Shown here piece after piece: positions 55,001 through 63,913 of a stretch of DNA of 64,000 nt; positions within the stretch are counted from its first letter, which is position 1; the number at the start of each line of letters is the position of its first letter. The notes beneath the pieces were generated by a model. That model made no database searches and was not told where the DNA came from. It saw only the letters and a program-made list of their open reading frames with translations. Origin of the DNA: Dyadobacter sp. CY326 (lineage in GTDB: Bacteria > Bacteroidota > Bacteroidia > Cytophagales > Spirosomataceae); the NCBI RefSeq assembly GCF_021390515.1, contig NZ_JAJUXI010000008.1, positions 342,597 to 406,596 of the forward strand, written 5' to 3'. The position numbers and the translations under genes are program-made.

Positions 55001-55241
55001 CCTGGGTAAAATAACCAATGTAGGAAACGACGAGCGTTCCTGTTTTAGAGGGTGTTGAAAGCGAGAAACGACCATCCGCATCGGTGGTTGTTCCACTCGT
55101 TGTTCCTTTTAAAAGAACGCTTACCCCGGGGAGGGGTACATTTTCAGACGCGTCTGTGATGCGTCCGCTCAAAGTGTTTTGTGCCCAGACCTGGATCACT
55201 GCGAAACACAATAAGATAGTCAGGTAAAGATTTTTTTTCAT
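52005..55241 (-). CDS. SusC/RagA family TonB-linked outer-membrane protein
   Basis: 1078 residues. Signal peptide, CarboxypepD_reg-like domain (about 22-100; LSGRITDASENVPLPGVSVL), plug with SEVVVTGYAAQRKKDITGAV and YVIDGVPTQGTLNQLNPNDI, GARAANGVVIITTKKG, then the barrel ending VSKSYLVGLRFGF. Classic SusC importer. It is the first gene of a two-gene unit with SusD. Confidence 0.95.
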   Translation of the reverse strand: MKKNLYLTILLCFAVIQVWAQNTLSGRITDASENVPLPGVSVLLKGTTSGTTTDADGRFSLSTPSKTGTLVVSYIGYFTQEVEIGSRSTIDIAMSADVKSLSEVVVTGYAAQRKKDITGAVTVINTKELTAVPSASVTQMLQGRAAGVTVGNDNSPGGGTMVRIRGFGSINNNSPLYVIDGVPTQGTLNQLNPNDIESMQVLKDASAASIYGARAANGVVIITTKKGKQGDPSITFDFYTGTQRPGKMLDLLNTKELGEYLYQSDLGAGKNPSVTSPSVQYRFDDKGNQTIADYIYPNVYGELPSNYTYTNDIADPALGKTAFNITKANKEGTDWQDVIFDPAPISNYQIGASGGSKSAKYAISANHFKQDGILRYTKYKRYSVRANTEFTKGKITVGENLTFSYDERQGITNNDEGNPIMFAIRVHPIIPVFDITGGPAELGGTNLSAYNGFAGSRGSNLGNAPNPLARLYREKDNITRGTHVFGNMFAQVDILPGLVARTSFGLEYNQSNRSEYFHRDIEAAESRNANSMNVINNLDRSITWFNTLNYAKSFGVHNFNVLVGTEAVKTYSAGFQASRSGFAFDDLDYRYLDAGSAAGLANAGAGAERTALFSQFGKINYGFKELLLADFTLRRDGSSRFSEANRYGVFPAFSVGLRMTELEFMKPAKKVLDDLKLRFGWGKTGNQLIPNVYNAYTLYAPDPQNNAYDINGTGTSIVGGFDLVQFGNNNGKWETNTSTNIGLDAVLLNGKLEFVLDVYNRKTTDMLTQIAIPRTAGTGTIPYTNIGEVSNKGFDIGLNFRDKKGDFYYAAGVNFGHYKNEVIKLNNDPNATIFGFTTRLPAMSASKAGYPIASYYGYFVDGVIKDQAEADAAPKFGSYTREGTFKFRDVNGDGIITAADRTIIGSPHPDFNYGVNLNVGYKAFDLTVFGQGVQGNEIFNYVRYWTDFNVFQGNRSKDMLYNSWKKSGDDAKLPRLNSGDATSQQVSSYFLEDGSYFRVKNVQLTYTLPVKLLKRVKIASAQVYLQGQNMFTFTKYTGLDPDINLRRSGNNNEDKHMGVDEGAYPVSKSYLVGLRFGF

Positions 55242-55605
55242 TAACTGTTCGGGTTGTTAAAATATTAATAAAAAAAGAAGAATTTGTAACCTACTGTTAC
55301 TAGACAGAATAGGGCAGAGAACATCGTCTGACAGTGAAATAGGCTATTATTTGCAAATTATAGAAAAATTCAAAGATAGCAAATGCATAATGCATTAATT
55401 GGCAATTTAAACTTGCAACGGCCGCTCTGGGTTATTTTACGGTAACAAGTCACCAATTGTCTACTTTTATAGCACATTTCTGTTAATTAATTTCCCTTAT
55501 CTTATTTTAGTACAATTTGGTTAGAGAAATTAGGAATGTGCGCGCCAACCCGATCAGCGGAGCTTGGGATTTATCGTATTTTTGCGCGTATAATAACGGT
55601 TATGT
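55242..55605. other. divergent promoter region of SusC and hemF
   Basis: 364 nt without genes, A+T-rich. Contains a candidate Bacteroidota -7 element for hemF (55577-55584). No repeat or RNA is evident. Confidence 0.4.
55577..55584 (+). promoter_or_regulatory. candidate -7 promoter element of hemF
   Basis: TATTTTTG fits the Bacteroidota TAnnTTTG box, 22 nt before the start codon. No convincing -33 TTG box is placed, so confidence is low. Confidence 0.35.
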
Positions 55606-56523
55606 ATGAAGGTTGAAGAGATAGAGGATTTTTTTAGGGCGTTGCAGGATAACATTTGCCAGGCAATCGAAGCAACCGATGGCATTGGAAAGTTTAGGGA
55701 AGACATTTGGGCGCATCATTCTGGCGGCGGAGGCAGGACGCGTTTGATCCAAAACGGCGATGTTCTGGAAAAGGGCGGCGTCAACTTTTCAAGTGTAAAA
55801 GGAGAAGTGCATCCGCGACTCCGGCAGCAAATGAACCTGGGCGATAATGATGATTTTCATTTCACGGCAACGGGCGTTTCCATCGTCATGCATCCCAAAA
55901 ATCCACACGTCCCGATCATCCATATGAATGTCCGTTATTTCGAGCTAAGCAATGGCACTTGCTGGTTTGGCGGCGGCATTGATCTCACCCCGCATTATGT
56001 GGTGGAAACTGACGCGCAATTTTTTCACACAACATTGAAAAGCGCATGCGACCGCCATCATCCTGATTTTTACGAAAAATTCAGCAAATGGGCGGACGAT
56101 TATTTTTATATCCCGCACAGAAATGAGACGCGCGGCATTGGCGGCATTTTCTTTGACTATATGAAACCTGACGAAGCGGGAAATGGCAATGCACTTTCGA
56201 AGCGGCAGCTTTTTGATTTTGTCAAAGATATTGGTGAATCATTTGCGCCAATTTACACTGCATTGATGCAGAAACACCGTAACGATCCTTTCACGGAGCA
56301 ACAAAAACAATGGCAATTCCTGCGCCGCGGGCGTTATGTGGAGTTTAATCTGGTTTGGGATCGGGGAACTAAATTTGGTCTGGAAACAAATGGGAGGACA
56401 GAGTCAATCCTCATGAGCTTGCCGCCCCAGGCAAATTGGGAATATAATTTTGAACCCCAACCCGGCTCCGAAGAAGCGAAAACTTTGGAATTACTAAAAA
56501 AAGGGCTGAATTGGGCTTCCTGA
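55606..56523 (+). CDS. hemF: oxygen-dependent coproporphyrinogen III oxidase
   Basis: 305 residues, full-length. WAHHSGGGGRTRLIQNGDVL, EKGGVNFSSVKGE, CWFGGGIDLTPHYV and RGIGGIFFDYM are the signature HemF segments; RGRYVEFNLVWDRGTKFGLE closes the fold. Converts coproporphyrinogen III to protoporphyrinogen IX using O2, in the cytoplasm. The 3' end overlaps the convergent menC by 30 nt. Confidence 0.95.
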   Translation: MKVEEIEDFFRALQDNICQAIEATDGIGKFREDIWAHHSGGGGRTRLIQNGDVLEKGGVNFSSVKGEVHPRLRQQMNLGDNDDFHFTATGVSIVMHPKNPHVPIIHMNVRYFELSNGTCWFGGGIDLTPHYVVETDAQFFHTTLKSACDRHHPDFYEKFSKWADDYFYIPHRNETRGIGGIFFDYMKPDEAGNGNALSKRQLFDFVKDIGESFAPIYTALMQKHRNDPFTEQQKQWQFLRRGRYVEFNLVWDRGTKFGLETNGRTESILMSLPPQANWEYNFEPQPGSEEAKTLELLKKGLNWAS

Positions 56524-57576
56524 TTTGTCATAAATGAGATAACCATTTGCTACGACCAGCGGCGACTCAAAATTATTGGTGTAAAGCTGGCCCGTTCCCA
56601 AACCTTGCGGAAGTGGATTGTTGTAGGAAGCGGTAAATTGGGCAATGGCGCTGAGGCCAATGTTGGATTCCAATGCAGAAGTGATCCACCAGTCAATGTT
56701 CAACCGGTTTGCAATTTCAATCCACTCGGCTGTGTGCCGGAAGCCGCCGAGCAATGTTGGTTTTAATATAATGAAAGGCGGCATCAGCTTTTTGAGCAGG
56801 GCAAACTTTTCACGATAATCAAAAATGCCGATCAGTTCTTCATCCAACGCGACAGGAACCGGCGACGAAACACAAAGTTCCTGCATCAGCTGATGCTGCC
56901 CTGGCTTCACAGGCTGCTCAATTGAATGCAAGTCAAATTCCGCCAGTTTTTTGAGCTTATCATCCACTTCACCGGCTTCAAAAGCGCCATTGGCATCCAC
57001 TCGGAGCGTAATGTTGTCCTTATCGAATTTATTCCGAATGGATTCCAGAATGCGGCATTCCTGATCAAAATTGATGGCGCCGACTTTCATTTTCAATGTC
57101 GAAAATCCTTGTGCGAGCTTGGCCTGCACTTGTTCGGACATATGCTCGTAGGAGCCCATCCAGATCAGTCCGTTCATTAAAATGCCGCTTTCGCCTCTTG
57201 AAAAAGCATTTTTAAATTGAACCCTCTCGCCGCCATTCATGATATCCAGCAAAGCCATTTCAATGCCGAAACGAACCGAAGGCAAATGTTGCGGGATAAC
57301 CTGATCCAAAATAATCCCCAGATTGAAAGGAAAAACGTCCAGGTCCATCTCATTGAAGAGCGCGCAAACGGCTGCGAGCTGTTGCTCATAATCCGGCAAA
57401 TCGTCGACGCTCAATCCCGGCAAAGGACCGCATTCACCATAACCTTCGACGCCCGGCTGTTCGGAATCAGTTATTTTGATAAGCCAGGAAGTCTTCTGTG
57501 TCAGAACCCCTCGTGAAGTGCGCGCTTCATTACGAAAATGCAGCGTGTAGGGTCTATACACAATTTTTAAGGGCAT
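56494..57576 (-). CDS. menC: o-succinylbenzoate synthase (enolase superfamily)
   Basis: 360 residues. Enolase-superfamily architecture with GYGECGPLPGLSVDDLPDYE, STLKMKVGAINFDQEC (catalytic Lys), LRVDANGAF (metal Asp), IEQPVKPGQ, VALDEELIG and PFIILKPTLLGGF. These place it with MenC of menaquinone biosynthesis rather than muconate cycloisomerases, given the Bacteroidota use of menaquinone. Divergent from lpxK. The C-terminus overlaps the hemF 3' end. Confidence 0.85.
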   Translation of the reverse strand: MPLKIVYRPYTLHFRNEARTSRGVLTQKTSWLIKITDSEQPGVEGYGECGPLPGLSVDDLPDYEQQLAAVCALFNEMDLDVFPFNLGIILDQVIPQHLPSVRFGIEMALLDIMNGGERVQFKNAFSRGESGILMNGLIWMGSYEHMSEQVQAKLAQGFSTLKMKVGAINFDQECRILESIRNKFDKDNITLRVDANGAFEAGEVDDKLKKLAEFDLHSIEQPVKPGQHQLMQELCVSSPVPVALDEELIGIFDYREKFALLKKLMPPFIILKPTLLGGFRHTAEWIEIANRLNIDWWITSALESNIGLSAIAQFTASYNNPLPQGLGTGQLYTNNFESPLVVANGYLIYDKSGSPIQPFF

Positions 57577-57643
57577 AATTTTGCGGTGTCAGATTTTTTC
57601 GGGGCACAATATTAGGCAAAAAATACGTAATTATGCACCAGTT

Positions 57644-58696
57644 ATGAAAGAACATGATTGGATAAAAATTGCACTCACACCGTTCTCTTGGGTTTATGGT
57701 TTCATCACCGACCTGCGGAATTTGTGTTACGATCACCAATTATTTTCTTCTAAAAAACCTGCGCAATTCATCATTTCCATCGGCAACCTCACCGTCGGCG
57801 GAACCGGCAAAACGCCTGTTACAGAATATCTCACCCGCCTGCTTGCAAGCAAAGTTCCAACTGCCATATTAAGCCGCGGTTATGGCCGCAAGACCAAAGG
57901 TTACCGATTGGCTAACAGCGCTTCAACGGCTGAGGACATTGGCGATGAGCCCGCGCAATATTTCCGCAAATTCAACCCTGATGTGCTTGTGGCAGTCTCG
58001 GAAAGCCGCGTCAAGGGTGCAGAAAACATTGCATTGGACTTTCCTGAAATCACGCTGCTTTTGCTGGATGACGCTTTCCAACACCGGGCCATTCGTCGGG
58101 ACATTAACCTGCTTTTAAATGATTTCCAAAGGCCTTTTTACAAAGATATGCCTTTCCCTGGCGGTCGCCTGCGCGAGCAGAGACGGGGCGCAAAAAGAGC
58201 TGACGCTGTTATCGTAACCAAGTCCCCTGCCCTGCTTACTGACATTGCCAGGGCGGAAATCATGGAGCATATTCATCAATACAGCCACCCCGACACGCCC
58301 GTTTTCTTTTCATCCCTCTCATATTCTGAACCGGAAAGTTATGCGGGGGGCACGGCTTCGTTAAAGAAAGTTAAAATGGCTGTCGGAATAGCAAATCCGT
58401 TGCCCTTCGCTGCACATCTGCGGGCCAGGTTTGACGTTACAGAAGAGGCGATATTTAGGGATCATCACAATTACACTGCCCATGACGTGGAAGCACTGAT
58501 TAAGAACTTAAAAAACGATACTTTTGTGGTAACAACCGAAAAGGATATGGTCAAGTTGAAGCCACTGGTGGACGCTTTGGGTGCGGCAGGAAAGTTTGCC
58601 TATATTCCTGTTAATGTGAGTTTCGGCCATGATACAGCGCGCTTCCACGAGTGGATTTTTAGTCAGACAGATCACCTTTTTCGCGCAGAACGATAG
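57644..58696 (+). CDS. lpxK: tetraacyldisaccharide 4'-kinase
   Basis: 350 residues from ATG 57644 (an earlier in-frame ATG at 57581 adds a non-conserved leader). Membrane-associated N-terminal helix, then IISIGNLTVGGTGKTPVTEY with the P-loop, AILSRGYGRKTKGY, DDAFQHRAIRRDINLLL and VVTTEKDMVKL. Phosphorylates lipid A disaccharide in the inner membrane. First gene of a tight operon: the porin starts 8 nt later. Confidence 0.92.
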   Translation: MKEHDWIKIALTPFSWVYGFITDLRNLCYDHQLFSSKKPAQFIISIGNLTVGGTGKTPVTEYLTRLLASKVPTAILSRGYGRKTKGYRLANSASTAEDIGDEPAQYFRKFNPDVLVAVSESRVKGAENIALDFPEITLLLLDDAFQHRAIRRDINLLLNDFQRPFYKDMPFPGGRLREQRRGAKRADAVIVTKSPALLTDIARAEIMEHIHQYSHPDTPVFFSSLSYSEPESYAGGTASLKKVKMAVGIANPLPFAAHLRARFDVTEEAIFRDHHNYTAHDVEALIKNLKNDTFVVTTEKDMVKLKPLVDALGAAGKFAYIPVNVSFGHDTARFHEWIFSQTDHLFRAER

Positions 58697-58704
58697 TTTC
58701 CTTT

Positions 58705-60714
58705 ATGAGAATTTGTTTTTGTATAATACTGTGGTTTTTAGGCAGTTTCATTTTTCTTAACCCAATTGCATCAGCACAGGTGCGCATGCCCGGCGGCGGC
58801 GGCATGCAGATGCCCGGAGGCATGGGCGGCGGCAACACACGAGGCCAACAGGGAAGCACAAGCGCGCCTAAACCCGGCGGCGCGATTCTGGACGACAGCA
58901 CAAAAAGCATTTACGGACCCAAAACCACGCTGCATTACTACGAAAACGACATTTTAAATAACCGCGATTCGCTGCGTTATCGCGTGGACACCAGCCTCAC
59001 CAACTTCCACCGCTGGACGCCCGTCGATCGCTCCTGGGGAAAGCTTACAGATCTGGGAAATACGGCAACTGCAACACGTAATCTGCTTTTTGAGCCGCGA
59101 CAGGACATTGGCACGCAGCTGGGTTTTCGGGTGTATGACGCCTATGCGATCAAGCCGGAGGAAGTGCAATATATGGATACGAAATCGCAGCATACGGAGC
59201 TCAATTTCATTTCCGGCGCTCGCAAAACGTCATTAGGAAGTTTTTCTTACACGCAGAACGTCCATTCGCGTTTCAACTTCGGACTGGCTTTTCGCAGGCT
59301 GACTTCCAACAAACAATACGGATTTGTCAACACATTGAATTCAGGCGCTTTTTTGGGACAAAACTGGCAGCTTCTTATGCACACGAGCTTTTTTTCCAAA
59401 AACAAAAAATACCTGATCCTCGCACATTACAGGCACATGAACCAGAAAGTGCGCGAACAGGGCGGCGTGATTCCAAATGTGGAAAATGGCATTATCGAAA
59501 AATATTCTTACGACGGCGCGGCGCGAATCAGTGACGACGCCAATTCCTGGGAACGACGCCAGGGACTTCATATTTACCAGCAATATCGGCTTGCCAACGG
59601 TTTTCAGGTTTTCCAGCAAGCAGATTATTCCACTGTAATCGACCGTTATACTGACCTGGACATTACGCGCGGTTTGGAAAAAGAGGTTTATCCTGCGGCT
59701 AAATATGACCTCGAAAAAACGCGTCAGGACATTTATTACAGGCTTTTTGACAACAAGATTGGGATCAAAGGTTTTTATTCCGGCTTCAATTATCGTGCTT
59801 TTGTAAGACAGCGTTTTTATGGCATGCGCGGAGCAACCCAGCTTGGTAATGAAATCGGCGAAACTTATACGACTTACAAAACTGGGCTGAAATTTGACAA
59901 CATTCTCGGCGCGTGGCTGGGCTATTATCTCAAAGATTCCATCCAGTATTTGACAGCTGAGGCGGATCTTAATCTCGCTGCAAATGTAGAATATCGCTTA
60001 AAAGGCGAGCTGAACACACGGTGGGGAAAAGCGGGTTTCCAAAGCATTCAAACGGCTCCCGATTTGCTTGTGCAGCGTTACCTGAGCAATCATTTTGACT
60101 GGCGTAACAACTTCGATCCTACGAAAGTGCAGACCATTTACGCGTCGCTGCCATTGAAAACCAACAAGATTTCGTTCATTCCCGAAATCCAGATTCATCA
60201 GGTCAATGACTACATTTATTACGACACATTGGCGCTTCCCAAGCAGCTGAATGCTGGTTTTCGGTTGTTACGAGTCGGTTTCAATTCTACAGCAAATTTG
60301 AAAAGATGGAATTTCACGGCAATGGGCTATCTAACATTGAATGACAACAAGGATGTAATCCGCGTTCCGGCACTGTTTGCGAGCGGCGAGGCGACGTTTG
60401 ATTTTGTGTATGCCAAAGTGCTTTTCATTCAGCTTGGTTTGGCGGCGCGCTATCGTTCCGGTTATCTTGCCGACGACTATATGCCTGTGACACAACAGTT
60501 TCACCTCCAAAACGGTTATCGCCTTGGTGATAACGTGGTTGTGGACGGCTTTGCCAATGTGCGCATTACGCGCGTGCGGCTGTTCTTCAAAATGTCTTAC
60601 CTGAACCAAGGCGGCAGTTTCGGGCTTTTTCCGAAAGGTTATTACGTTGCACCGGGTTACCTGGGCTTGGCAAGATCCTTTTCTTTCGGGGTCAACTGGC
60701 CATTGTTTGATTAA
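58705..60714 (+). CDS. putative porin (Porin_10-like outer-membrane beta-barrel)
   Basis: 669 residues. Signal peptide, a Met/Gly/Pro-rich spacer (VRMPGGGGMQMPGGMGGG) and a large beta-barrel with alternating aromatic residues (for example GSFSYTQNVHSRFNFGLAFR) through to SFSFGVNWPLFD at the end. Matches the putative porin family of Bacteroidota. In one operon with lpxK and the nuclease downstream (10-nt gap). Probably an outer-membrane diffusion channel; substrate unknown. Confidence 0.85.
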   Translation: MRICFCIILWFLGSFIFLNPIASAQVRMPGGGGMQMPGGMGGGNTRGQQGSTSAPKPGGAILDDSTKSIYGPKTTLHYYENDILNNRDSLRYRVDTSLTNFHRWTPVDRSWGKLTDLGNTATATRNLLFEPRQDIGTQLGFRVYDAYAIKPEEVQYMDTKSQHTELNFISGARKTSLGSFSYTQNVHSRFNFGLAFRRLTSNKQYGFVNTLNSGAFLGQNWQLLMHTSFFSKNKKYLILAHYRHMNQKVREQGGVIPNVENGIIEKYSYDGAARISDDANSWERRQGLHIYQQYRLANGFQVFQQADYSTVIDRYTDLDITRGLEKEVYPAAKYDLEKTRQDIYYRLFDNKIGIKGFYSGFNYRAFVRQRFYGMRGATQLGNEIGETYTTYKTGLKFDNILGAWLGYYLKDSIQYLTAEADLNLAANVEYRLKGELNTRWGKAGFQSIQTAPDLLVQRYLSNHFDWRNNFDPTKVQTIYASLPLKTNKISFIPEIQIHQVNDYIYYDTLALPKQLNAGFRLLRVGFNSTANLKRWNFTAMGYLTLNDNKDVIRVPALFASGEATFDFVYAKVLFIQLGLAARYRSGYLADDYMPVTQQFHLQNGYRLGDNVVVDGFANVRITRVRLFFKMSYLNQGGSFGLFPKGYYVAPGYLGLARSFSFGVNWPLFD

Positions 60715-60724
60715 AACTGATTAC

Positions 60725-63631
60725 ATGCAATCCTTTCTAAATCTTGTTGCAAAGCACATTCTCAGCAACCATGCGGCACTGGAAAGGGTCAATATTGTCG
60801 TTCCTACCCGCAGGGCTGCATTCTTTTTAATGCAAGAATTAGCCAAGGAAACAACGGAGGCTATTATGAGCCCGAATGTTGTGGCCGTGGACGATTTTGT
60901 GGAAAGCATTTGCACGCTGGAAATCGAAGATCCCGTTCATTTGCTGTTTGATCTGTATGAAACATTCAAGGAAATTGACCCTGATGTGCAGTTTGACAGG
61001 TTTATGGGATGGGCGTCCGTGCTGTTGAATGACCTGGATAAAATTGATCAATATCTTGTCAAAACCTCCTATTTATTCGAATATCTGACCGAAGCGCATG
61101 CCATTAACAGGTGGCAGGAAAGCATGCCGGCAGGCCGGACTTTCCAGACCGAGGGCGGCACGAAGCAATATTTCTCTCTTTTTGAAAATATCAACAAAGT
61201 CTACATTTCATTTCGCAACAGGTTGCTGGCCAAAGGCAAGGCTTACCGCGGAATGGCTTATCGGGAGGTTGCAGAAGATGTAAACCAGCTTTTGGTCGAG
61301 AGAAGCGAGTTTGAAAAGCTGTATTTCGCGGGTTTCAATGCATTTACGGAATCCGAAAAGGTCATTATTACTGCATTAATCAAGGCCGGAAAGGCGGAAG
61401 TGCTCTGGGACACAGACCGCTATTACATGTCTGAGAATGTGGGCGTTGAAGCGGGAAAAAGTCTCAGGGAATATCAAAAGAGCAAGGCTTTCGGGCCATG
61501 GAGCTGGACGACCGATAATCTGACGACTTCAGAGAAAAACATTACCATTTACGGCGTTCCCAACGCAACATTGCAGACCAAGGTTGCGGGAGCGCTTTAC
61601 AAGCAAATGCTGGAAAGCGACGGTCCGGATCATGCAGTGCCGACCGCGATCGTGCTTGCCGATGAAAATTTGCTCGCTCCTATGCTTTATTCGCTGGATG
61701 AAGGCGTAAGCGACTTGAATGTTACAATGGGACTTTCCATGCGTAACTCGCTGCTTTACACGCTCATAGACAGCATTTTCGAATTGCAGCAAAATGTGGT
61801 TGAGTTCAAAAATAAGAAAGGACAACTGATCAGAATCCCGAAATTTGGGCATAAATCGATCAATAAGGTTCTGAACCACCCGTTTATCCGACATTATGAA
61901 TATGTTGCGCTGACGCCGTTGAGCGATGGACAGACGATCATTCAAAAAACGCTTTGGGCCATTACAAAAGGCAATCAGGTTTTCCTCAGCAGTGAAGATC
62001 TGATCGGGCTGAGCGATAACCATCCCTTGTTCCGGATCCTGTTTACACATTGGCAAAAGAACAATTCAAAACAGGTTATCCAGACTTTTTACGAGCTGAT
62101 TGAGTTGTTGCGTGAGGTCTACAAAGATTATAAAAACGCGCTGGAAACGGAATATCTTTATCTTTTTTACACGCTGCTCAAACAATTCGAACAGACCATT
62201 GAGGAAAAAGCCGAACTGATCACATTGCGGACGCTTCGTTCATTCATGTTTGAACTGATCAGGCAGACCAAAATTCCTTTCAGCGGCGAGCCGATCAGCA
62301 ATCTGCAAATCATGGGCATGCTGGAAACACGGGCACTTGATTTTGAGCGCATTATCATTCTTTCGGTGAATGAGGGAATGATTCCGCAGGCCAAACGCCA
62401 GCATTCGCTGATCCCGTATGACGCCGCGCAGGCAGTGGGTTTGCCAACGCATCAGCATCAGGAAGCGGTTATGTCCTATCATTTTTACAGACTCTTGCAG
62501 CGCGCGAAAGAGGTGCATATGCTTTACACGAGCACCAATGATGCGCCCGGTGGCGGAGAAAAAAGCCGGTTTATCAGACAGGTTGAATATGAACTGGCGC
62601 AATACAATCCGCAGCTGACGATTTCAAACAAAACGGTCGTTCTGGAAAGCAGGGCGCAGGAAGAATTGGATGAAGTTGTGCGCAAGGATGATGCGATGAT
62701 CGCTGTTATTCGTCAATATCTGGCAGGAAAAGGCATTTACCCGACCCACTTGAATGAGTTCATCCGCTGCTCCATGCAATTTTATCTCAAACACATTGTG
62801 GGTGTGCGAGAAAAAGAGGAAGTGGAAGAAGAGCTGGGCATGGATAAAATCGGGACCTGGCTGCATGCCGCATTGGAAAGGCTTGATAATGAATTCTTTC
62901 TAAAAAAATCAGATCCTTCGGAAGAGCAAATTAAGGCTGTTCTCAGAGACGAATTTGATGAAAAATTCAAGGGTTATGTGACGGATATGGGCCTTAACCG
63001 CATTTACTATCAAATCGGTGAACAGCAAGTGCTGGTGTTTTTGAAACATCATATGTCGCAAAAGCCGCGGAGAGAAATCCTGGCCGCTGAGCAACCATTG
63101 AATACAAATATTGAGTTGATTTTGCAGGGAACCTACACGCCGGTCCGCATTGGCGGCAAGATCGACCGCATTGAACAAAGTGAAGACGGGACGCTGTTTG
63201 TCATGGATTATAAAACCGGAAGCGTGGAGCTGACAGGCAAGCAAAAACTCTCCGATCCGATCAGACGCGAAGAAGTGATCCGCACCGATCCGGATCGGAA
63301 GGTGGGTTATGTGCGACAGCTTTGGATGTATGAATATCTGATGTATCGCAAAATGCTTGACGAGAAAGGGCTGCGGCTGGGCGGGAAAGTGTATGAGTTT
63401 GGCAACTATGCCGTGAAGTCAGGTTTTTATTCGTTCCGCGATCCTAAAAACCTCATTGCCAACCCGCTTGACCTTACCGAACAACTTGCTCCCGAGGAGT
63501 TCATTGCCAAGTCAGAAGTTATCCTGACAGACATTCTGAATGTATTGCTCGACCCAGACATTCCGTTCCGAAAAACGGGCGATCTGACAACTTGCCAATA
63601 TTGTGATTTTGTTGGCATATGTGGCCGCTGA
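60725..63631 (+). CDS. AddB-like PD-(D/E)XK exonuclease with Fe-S cluster
   Basis: 968 residues from ATG 60725. Helicase-like inactive N-terminal part (VNIVVPTRRAAFFLMQELAK), then a C-terminal RecB-like nuclease (about 680-968): RIGGKIDRIEQSEDGTLFVM and VMDYKTGSVELT hold the catalytic Asp and Asp-x-Lys. Cysteines at FIRCSMQFYL and CQYCDFVGIC fit the AddB iron-sulfur cluster. Likely partner of an AddA helicase encoded elsewhere, for double-strand break resection. End of the lpxK operon. Confidence 0.85.
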   Translation: MQSFLNLVAKHILSNHAALERVNIVVPTRRAAFFLMQELAKETTEAIMSPNVVAVDDFVESICTLEIEDPVHLLFDLYETFKEIDPDVQFDRFMGWASVLLNDLDKIDQYLVKTSYLFEYLTEAHAINRWQESMPAGRTFQTEGGTKQYFSLFENINKVYISFRNRLLAKGKAYRGMAYREVAEDVNQLLVERSEFEKLYFAGFNAFTESEKVIITALIKAGKAEVLWDTDRYYMSENVGVEAGKSLREYQKSKAFGPWSWTTDNLTTSEKNITIYGVPNATLQTKVAGALYKQMLESDGPDHAVPTAIVLADENLLAPMLYSLDEGVSDLNVTMGLSMRNSLLYTLIDSIFELQQNVVEFKNKKGQLIRIPKFGHKSINKVLNHPFIRHYEYVALTPLSDGQTIIQKTLWAITKGNQVFLSSEDLIGLSDNHPLFRILFTHWQKNNSKQVIQTFYELIELLREVYKDYKNALETEYLYLFYTLLKQFEQTIEEKAELITLRTLRSFMFELIRQTKIPFSGEPISNLQIMGMLETRALDFERIIILSVNEGMIPQAKRQHSLIPYDAAQAVGLPTHQHQEAVMSYHFYRLLQRAKEVHMLYTSTNDAPGGGEKSRFIRQVEYELAQYNPQLTISNKTVVLESRAQEELDEVVRKDDAMIAVIRQYLAGKGIYPTHLNEFIRCSMQFYLKHIVGVREKEEVEEELGMDKIGTWLHAALERLDNEFFLKKSDPSEEQIKAVLRDEFDEKFKGYVTDMGLNRIYYQIGEQQVLVFLKHHMSQKPRREILAAEQPLNTNIELILQGTYTPVRIGGKIDRIEQSEDGTLFVMDYKTGSVELTGKQKLSDPIRREEVIRTDPDRKVGYVRQLWMYEYLMYRKMLDEKGLRLGGKVYEFGNYAVKSGFYSFRDPKNLIANPLDLTEQLAPEEFIAKSEVILTDILNVLLDPDIPFRKTGDLTTCQYCDFVGICGR

Positions 63632-63717
63632 GCCGCTATTAACATAAAATAACATTTCCAGCTTGCAACCAAAAGCAGCCGAAAACGATCTTTTATACAA
63701 ATTCAAAAGATGAACTC

Positions 63718-63861
63718 ATGATCGTTCTCGTCAAATTAACCCTTTGTATTTTGTGGCTTGTGGCCTTCGCAATGACCTGCCTCGTGATGGGCGCGGTATT
63801 TCCTTTGATCTTAATATATGAGAAGCTCAGGACTGTTATGGATAGCGCTTCCGTTCAATAA
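63718..63861 (+). CDS. small hydrophobic membrane protein
   Basis: 47 residues from ATG 63718: two hydrophobic stretches, LVKLTLCILWLVAFAMTCLV and MGAVFPLILIYE, then a short charged tail. Too short for the supplied length cutoff. No family recognised; it may be a real small inner-membrane protein or a short IS-adjacent frame. Confidence 0.4.
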   Translation: MIVLVKLTLCILWLVAFAMTCLVMGAVFPLILIYEKLRTVMDSASVQ

Positions 63862-63913
63862 AAATCAAAGAGGCATGTGTGATAAAAACGAAAAAAGCGA
63901 TTGGAAAATGCAC

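Noticed and set aside
54234..55058. Long plus-strand frame antisense to SusC
   Set aside because: Composition and position show it is a shadow of the SusC coding sequence.
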